This document shows positions 58,140-64,000 of a stretch of 64,000 bases of DNA, piece by piece. The translations under genes and the position numbers were made by a program. Source of the stretch: Platanthera guangdongensis (lineage: Eukaryota > Streptophyta > Magnoliopsida > Asparagales > Orchidaceae); assembly GCA_039583875.1 (NCBI GenBank), contig CM077157.1, positions 77,624,346 to 77,688,345 on the forward strand. Direction: 5' to 3'. Every line of letters begins with the position of its first letter. The first letter of the stretch is position 1. The notes below the pieces were generated by a model. It was not told where the DNA came from and ran no database searches. It saw only the letters and a list, made by a program, of their open reading frames with translations.

Positions 58140-58680
58140 TTATGTCCCGTCACCACTAGAAAATGGCCTATGACGTGTATTCTAGAAGACAGGCACCCAC
58201 TTATGACGGTTATGACTATTTGTATGCTAAAGTCGTGGCTAAACATACCACAGCCTTGCCTTCATACCATAGGAATACCAACCGTCCCCGCGCTTAGCCT
58301 CCCACTAGTAGTGAGGCACCTACTTATGATGGTTTAGGGTGTCCCCAAGTTTTCCTAGACAAGGTTAAGGAAATAGAGTGCTACTTTGAGTGGTACAAAT
58401 GGACATACGCGGATAAGGTGCGAGTGGCGAGAATAAAGTTGTTAGGTAGAGCTAAGATATTTTGGTTGAATGAGGAATGACGTCTGAGAGTCGAGAACGG
58501 TAAATTACGTATTGGTTGGGCAGACATGAAGGCCATGCTTATCGAACAGTATGTCCCTACGTACCATCAAACTCAGATGTTAGATTATTTGGCTACCATT
58601 AAATAAGAGAATAAGTCGGGCCCTGATGTTGATGCAGTATCTCTTGATTCTGAGGATGACCCCGTAGTTGAGAGTATTCC
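58140..58680 (+). pseudogene. gag: Gy-3 gag, N-terminal part (broken, truncated)
   Basis: The plus-strand frame reads 'PTYDGLGCPQVFLDKVKEIECYF' then 'ADKVRVARIKLLGRAKIFW', a retrotransposon Gag capsid pattern. After a stop at about 58478 comes 'WADMKAMLIEQYVPTYH', followed by another stop near 58603. The frame is cut at 58680 by Gy-5. Before 58310 only a degenerate Tyr/Asp-rich N-terminus is seen. The lineage differs from Gy-1, Gy-4 and Gy-5 Gags. Confidence 0.75.
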
Positions 58681-59763
58681 TGTAACACCCCCTATCCGTC
58701 GCATAACATATAGCAGTAGGTCCGGCCGGGGCACGATGTCATATACCACAGACAGACCGGGTGGTTACTCAATGGAAACCATCCAACCAATCACAACGTC
58801 CTACACAGAGCATTCTAGCGGTAGCAGTTTAAATAGTTGCAATAAAAAGAACCCAGCAACAAGCATGAATGTCCACTAACAAGTCAAAAAGGAATGAAGT
58901 ACATACACAAGTACTGGCCTTAAAGACTTACAAATGGTTTACTCATATTACATGTTTTCCATATCACGGCACGCAGGCCGGTCATACATGAACAAAAACA
59001 AGTAAACACTCCAATTAGTCCATCGAGGGCGGGCTTCGCAATTTGTGCTTTTGCCAGCTATTGACCGCTTGGTCCATCAACACCTGCAAGCACAATCCAC
59101 CGCACGGTGACAAACAAAAGCAACGGTCAGCAATGCTGACCGAATTATAACGATCCCACCCCAAATTCGGGGCTGCGATGCTGCTTCCCTGCACTTAATA
59201 GCATAACCAAGCAGTATATATATACATTGCATCACAAGCGTTGGCACACAAGGCCACACACCCCGTGCACTCAGGGCATATTCTCGGTGAACCGGTCAAT
59301 GTCATGTCAATTTAAGCCATAAATACCCCAATCTCACCACCGCCACTTTGACGGCCACACTATGAGCATTTTGTCTTCCCCGCATGGGTCACGTCATTTT
59401 AAGCCATAGACCGCCGAAGACCCTCATCTATGCCAATGGCAAGTACCACGTACCTTTAGGTCGCTTTAACCGAATGACATAGAACGGGTACGGTTGCATC
59501 TAACCCGTGCTCACATCGTAATGACAATTTAAGCCATATGCGCGGGTCAAACTTCTCCCGAGTCTCATTTCCGTTACACACTTCATATAACCCCGTTATG
59601 TTCAAGTTGGCTCCCATGCCTCCAAGTTGGTAGAACCACGCGTCTGCCATGTTTTCCGGGTGCACCTTGGAGTTAATACCTAAGGCTCCCTATTGCAATC
59701 TACCTCGTAGAAAACCCAAAAAACAAACATTCGCACGGAGTCTTCTCCGGCCATTATGCAATG

Positions 59764-61391
59764 TGAAAGTCCACCTAGTGTCAACAAAGTTCACCTATGG
59801 GGGGGGGAATAGGTGACGTGCAACGCTTTTGCGGAATTTACGACGGTACCTGCACAATAAAAATAAAAAGCACAGCACACAGAATACACACGCAATTTAT
59901 AGTGGTTCCGCGACTTGGGTACATCCACTTTCCCCCTTCGACCTATCTCCCAACAAGGGACGACTCGGTCACTTCTCCAACAGGATTGAAATCCAATCCT
60001 TGCACTATCGGAAGGAACCCTTCCACACGAAGGAGTCAACACTCCCACAAACCGGGTTGCACTCAACCCTTACAACACGGAACAATCGTTCCTTTATAAC
60101 AAAAGTTATAAAATAGAATGTACACGAGATACAAACTTCGTTGGGAGACTACGGTGTTCCTCTTCGTTCGACGATGTGTTCGTGAAGTCAACGAAGAATC
60201 TACAACCTTGGTCTCTCTTGGAAAGGATCTCCCCAGAACCGGCGGCGGCAAGACGAGCGGCGGCTTGCTTCAGGATCGGCGGCTATGATGATGAGCGGCT
60301 GCTGAACTTAGAGATCCAATCTTCGTAGCGAAGCTAGCTTGGTCTTCCAACGGTCACACGAGGATCGGTCGTCTCGATCGATTCGGACGGGGAAGTTATT
60401 CCCGATCAACAAATCGAGAGACAAGAGATCTCTGGATAGACACGTGAGACTCAAAGCTTTGCTAAGCTTCTGTCGCCGGAGATCGAGAGGAAACGCGATC
60501 AACAGCGGCGTCCAAATAGCGCGAGCGGCGACGGCGGCGGAGGAGCGATTTCGCGATTTTAGGGTTTTCTCTTGCTCGGCTTCTTTCTGTCTAGGTATTC
60601 CGTTCAAAATACCCGTATATAAATACTGTAGACGCCTTCAAAAATGACCGTTGTGGGACCCACAAGCAGAATCCCTAAGTCCCGGTCCAGAACCTTAACA
60701 GCGGCAGAATCCGGTTCAGGAAGTTCCAGAAAAACGCCCAAGTCAAAATCGGTGAGAATCGAAAGTGATTCTCGCCGAGTCGCCGAGAATCAAAGGTGAT
60801 TCTCGACGATTCGGCGAGAATCAAAGATGATTCTCGTCGAATTTGCCTTGGTTGCACGCACTGCTTTAGGCCAGGTCGAGACGGTGAGAATCACTTGGTG
60901 ATTCTCGTCGATTCTTACTTAGAAGCAGAGGTGCTCGCTTAGAAGAGGCTGGAACGAGTTCGGCGAGAATCAACCACTGATTCTCGACGAATCGGAGAGA
61001 ATCCCTTTGTGATTCTCGTCGAATCGGCGAGAATCACTTGGTGATTCTCGTCGATTTACACTTAGACGAATTTTCGTCTTTCCACCCAAGAGCTGCTCCT
61101 CGACCCATCCGTGCTCCTTGTCTTCTCTTGCATAAACACGGCCCTGTACTTGAAAGTAAGTGCACTCCAATAGAGAGAGTACACGTAGGCCAACACACTG
61201 ATCTGCTCAACGAGGGATTACGTCGTGCAGACCCGTGTATATTGACCTACTGCACCCTGACATTGTTGTGCACTTAGCGTGGAAGAACTGCAAGCACAAC
61301 TTAAAAGATTTTATCAAATACATTGTCTATTGACCTTAGCTTGTCCAGGGGATTCTTCAAATCAGGTACATTGTGGATACAATACCCAACA
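59764..61391 (-). mobile_element. Solo LTR (probably copia) inside the Gy-5 LTR
   Basis: Plus-strand ends are TGAAAGTCCACC and TACCCAACA, flanked by CAATG (59759-59763 and 61392-61396); 1,628 bp. Read on minus it starts TGTTGGGTATTG, like copia LTRs here, and near its end has a C-run 'CACCTATTCCCCCCCCC' comparable to the CTATTCACCCCCC end of Co-1 LTRs. No internal region adjoins. It contains the GAGAATC/GATTCTC array at 60745-61055. Confidence 0.85.
60745..61055. repeat. GAGAATC-N-GATTCTC inverted-repeat array
   Basis: At least six hairpin-like pairs of GAGAATC and GATTCTC separated by 4 to 8 bases (AAAG-GT, AAAGAT, ACTTGGT, AACCACT, CCTTTGT types) lie at about 60751, 60788, 60818, 60884, 60964 and 61025. 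CGACGATTCGGCGAG words join them. Confidence 0.9.
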
Positions 61392-62035
61392 CAATGCAAC
61401 ATCACCGATCAAGACCAACTTGTCCGAGTAGGCTTCACACATCATGACTATGTCCGTTCTCGAATACGGACTCTAAACAACAGGTACTTTACATACCTAC
61501 CAGAAGGAATGCCTCCAACTCACCGCAAACTCGCGAGAGCGTGCTTCCTATACAAAAGAAGGAGAGCTTCACATGCTCAAGTAGAGAATCGTTACCCTAG
61601 CGTTCTTCCTTGGCGCCATGGAAATTTACGCGGATGAAAAGCACAGCAATCTCCTTGCCTTCATAGATCCAAAGTCGGCTCGCGATTTAGAGCTCTGAAA
61701 CTCCTGCAATGACTGGATCTAGACTTCTTCTTCCTCCTTTGCAATCCCCTCTCTCTAAGATTTAGACAGAGAACTATGACCGAAAAATAAGGGTTTTGAA
61801 ACCCTTCTCTCTGGTATAACCCCTTCGGGATAACCACAGCCGTCGAATCCCACAAAAGGGATGCACGGATACGATCCAGGTCCGACCTGGACAAATGGGG
61901 CTAAACATCGCACGAATCACAAACAGGAGCAGGACACGTCCACGTCAAAACAGTGTCGGAATAATTAGTTAACTCCCGCCAAAACCCGTGTGTCGACACT
62001 ACGCGTCGACAGAGTCAAACACGCCACAATCCGCC

Positions 62036-62345
62036 CCGCGCTCGACGATCGTCGAACCAAGATCGTCGACCGCTGCCAGATCGTCGAACGGAGATCTCTG
62101 GCAAAATCATCGAACGCAGCCAGATCGTCGAACGAAAATCTCTGGCCAAATCATCGAACGCAGCCAGATCGTTGAACGGAGATCGCTGGCCCGATCGTCG
62201 AACCCACGGCCCGATCGTCGAACCCACGACCCGATCGTCGAACTACACTTGACACACCCTTGGACACGCCCGTTTCCAGGGCTGTGTTTGCTGCTCGACG
62301 ATCGTCGAACCCAATTTCGTCGACCTCTAGGCCAAATCGTCGAAC
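62036..62345. repeat. TCGTCGAAC array with 44-bp tandem units in the Gy-5 LTR
   Basis: Three 44-bp units start at 62076, 62120 and 62164 (CCAGATCGTCGAACG...ATCATCGAACGCAG). Further GATCGTCGAACCCAC copies follow at 62193-62245, and two CTCGACGATCGTCGAAC palindromes occur (62041 and 62295). The word TCGTCGAACGGAGATC at 62081-62096 is identical to Co-1 23151-23166. Confidence 0.92.
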
Positions 62346-62465
62346 CCAACACGACACGCCCTGGGACACGACCGTGTGCCTCCTGCCAAATTCCAAATTT
62401 GGCCCGGAACGCCTCCCGTCGCTCTTTTTAGTTTCGGGGCGTTACAACTCTCTCCATCTTAAGAG

Positions 62466-62483
62466 AATTTCTCCCACGAAATT
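62466..62483 (-). promoter_or_regulatory. Gy-5 degraded stem-loop before the 3' LTR
   Basis: On minus: AATTTCG-TGGG-AGAAATT then CTCTTAAGATGGAGAGAG next to the LTR. It has the same layout as Gy-1 and Gy-4, with one arm altered and the purine tract interrupted. Confidence 0.65.
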
Positions 62484-62559
62484 TCATAAATGAAAGATAA
62501 GCACAAAACTAAAATTGTACTTGAGCGGAACAACTCCGGGTACTCGTCAAGCATAGTCT

Positions 62560-64000
62560 GCTCTCGCTCCCAAGAGAGCTCCTCTCCACCACAATTGTCT
62601 CATCGGACCTTGACCTTCATGATCTCTTTATTGCATAGCCGCTTGACTTCTGAGTCTTCAATACACACGGGCTTGACCTTTGTCGTCAACCCACTATCAA
62701 TCGGCACTTGATCGACCACGATCACTTGCGTAGGCTCTTGCACCGTCTTCCGTAGCACCGATATATGGAATACATCATGTAGACCACTGAGCTCCACTGA
62801 TAGCTTCAACCGATAGGCTGCTTCACCAACCCGCTCCAGAACCTCAAATGGCCCAAGGTACCTCAGGCTTAGCTTTTTCAATCGTCGCACCCGCGAGACA
62901 CCCTTGAACGGCTTGATCTTCAAGTACACCCAATCGCCCACAACGAACTCCACATTCCTGTGCTTGGCATTATAGTACTTCGCCTGACGGTCATGAGCGA
63001 TTAGCAACCTCTCCCGAATGGTTCACACCAATGAAGTAGAATCCTCCACCTCTTGACGCTTGTACAACTTTGACTCACCCGTTTCCAACCAGGACAACAA
63101 CCTGCGACATCTTCTACCATAAAGGGCCTCGAAGGGCGCCATTTGAATACTTGTCTGGTAGCTATTATTGTACGCAAATTCCACCAAATAAAGATGGTCT
63201 TTCCATTGCTTTCCAAAGTCCAAGACACACATGCGGAGCATGTCTTCCATAGTTCTATTGACCCTCTCGGTCTGCCCATCCGTCTGCGGATGGAAGCCTA
63301 TGCTAAAACTCAGCTTCGCTCCCAACATTTGCTGCACAAGCCTCCAATCATTGGACGTGAACCACCCATCTCGGTCAATCACGATGCTCCGGGGCACACC
63401 ATGAAGCCGCACAATATTGTCTACATACAACTTTGCCAATTTCTCAACCGGATCATCCTTCCTTTGCAGAATGAAATGCGACACCTTCTTTAAACGATCT
63501 ACGACCACCCAAATGGAGTCGTTCCCTTTTTCGACCTTGGCAACCCATGCACAAAGTCTATAGTAATGTCATCGAACTTCCACTTCAAAATAGGCAAGGA
63601 TTTCAAGAATCCTCCCGGCTTTTGGCACTCTGCCTTCACCAAGGCACAAGTTTGGCACTTCGCCACGTACAACGCCACATCCTTTTTCAGTCCTGGCCAC
63701 CAGAACAATTTCTTAACATTGAGTTACATCTTCGTCCTCCCCGGGTGAATCGAGTACTTGGTATGGTGCGCCTCGTACAATAATTCCACCCGGAAACTGC
63801 CCACGCTTGGGACGCAAGGACGACCGTCTTTCCAAAGCAATCCATCCATAACTTCATATTGGGAATTTGACTCATCCAGAGCCTCTATCATGAGTTGCTT
63901 CATGTGGCCATCCAAATCCAAAGCCTGTCGAATCTGATCAGCCAGGTCATATTGAACTTCAATCCAATTCAAGAGTGCTTCAGCACTTGACTGCTTGTCT
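62560..64000 (-). pseudogene. pol: Gy-5 pol, integrase and chromodomain-like tail (broken, partial)
   Basis: From right to left: 63972-63724 is the region before and into the integrase zinc domain ('LLYEAHHTKYSIHPGRTKM'). 63708-63499 has 'WWPGLKKDVALYVAKCQTCALVKAEC'. 63508-63023 has the core ('VVDRLKKVSHF', 'DRDGWFTSNDW', 'TDGQTERVNRTMEDML', 'LYGRRCRRLLSW'). 63007-62600 has the C-terminal part ('YYNAKHRNVEF', 'GLHDVFHISVLRK') and the start of the tail. Stops near 63020, 63720 and 62600 and frame slips break it. RT, protease and gag are beyond the window. Confidence 0.9.

Larger units (their letters stand above)
46443..58680 (+). mobile_element. Gy-3: plus-strand gypsy element, 5' portion only
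   Basis: It consists of a 5' LTR (46443-57655, interrupted), primer site, leader and a decayed gag up to 58680, where Gy-5 is inserted. The LTR start is inferred from the TGATGCA (46443) and TGCATCA (57649-57655) terminal inverted repeat. Its 3' half lies beyond the window. Confidence 0.65.
58681..62446 (-). mobile_element. Gy-5 3' LTR, interrupted by a solo LTR
   Basis: From TGTAACACCCCC to GGGGCGTTACA (62446). Own length is about 2.13 kb once 59764-61391 and its duplication are removed. It shares 'AGCTTCACATGCTCAAGTAGAGAATCGTTACCCT' (61566) with Gy-4. 62036-62345 is a TCGTCGAAC repeat region. Confidence 0.9.
58681..64000 (-). mobile_element. Gy-5: minus-strand chromovirus, runs off the right edge
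   Basis: It starts on plus with TGTAACACCCCC at 58681, the left end of its 3' LTR, and continues past 64000 in pol. It is close to Gy-4 in LTR ends and protein. The target duplication cannot be tested because the right end is outside the window. Confidence 0.9.

Overview
The window is nuclear plant DNA made almost entirely of LTR retrotransposons inserted into one another. Ty3/gypsy elements with a chromodomain-like integrase tail (Tekay-like), a SIRE-type Ty1/copia element with an extra ORF after pol, Tat-like gypsy remnants and initiator tRNA-Met primer sites together point to an angiosperm. I cannot name the species. I see no host protein gene, tRNA gene, complete rRNA gene or CRISPR array. 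All coding sequence I recognise is retroelement gag, pol or the SIRE extra ORF, most of it broken by stops and frame slips.

Left edge (1-6590): the 3' end of a SIRE-type copia LTR (1-755) sits in an array of exact 77-bp repeats (757-1218). Next come a decayed minus-strand Tat-like gag with part of its LTR (1226 to about 3200) and a diverged LTR of the Gy-2 family (about 3230-6590). Gy-1, a decayed plus-strand chromovirus, follows (internal region 6591-11228), and its 3' LTR (from 11229) received most of the later insertions. Co-1, the SIRE-type copia element, spans 11402-43662 with target duplication TACTG. Inside Co-1 lie a solo gypsy LTR (12184-14710, TSD CTGTC), a 1.87-kb tandem duplication of part of the 5' LTR (13614-17346), a captured gypsy LTR/primer-site fragment (24419-25293), and Gy-2 (26818-41097, TSD CTCCT). 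Gy-2 is a young 14.3-kb chromovirus with two 4,695-bp LTRs and a 1,130-codon open pol frame.

Right of Co-1 the Gy-1 LTR continues (43663-43883). It is broken by a minus-strand copia solo LTR (43884-45556), resumes (45557-46442), and is then broken by Gy-3 (from 46443). The Gy-3 5' LTR holds a minus-strand, Tat-like solo LTR (46657-56252, TSD ATTTT). That LTR in turn holds Gy-4, a complete but decayed minus-strand chromovirus (48268-56053, TSD CCGCG). The Gy-3 gag is cut at 58681 by Gy-5, a minus-strand chromovirus running off the window. The Gy-5 3' LTR contains another solo LTR (59764-61391, TSD CAATG).

Three observations stand out. (1) Gy-1, Gy-2 and Gy-4 all carry a short GT-AG intron at the same codon between gag and protease. 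Splicing would join Gag to Pol in frame, and the unspliced RNA stops Gag two or three codons past the donor. (2) Co-1 carries a family of 23-nt inverted repeats with constant 8-7-8 geometry (TTCGTCGA, 7 nt, TCGACGAA) in gag coding sequence, in the pol/extra-ORF spacer and in LTRs. (3) The same short CpG-rich words, including an identical 16-mer, occur in LTRs of unrelated gypsy elements, and each LTR family here has its own array of short palindromes.
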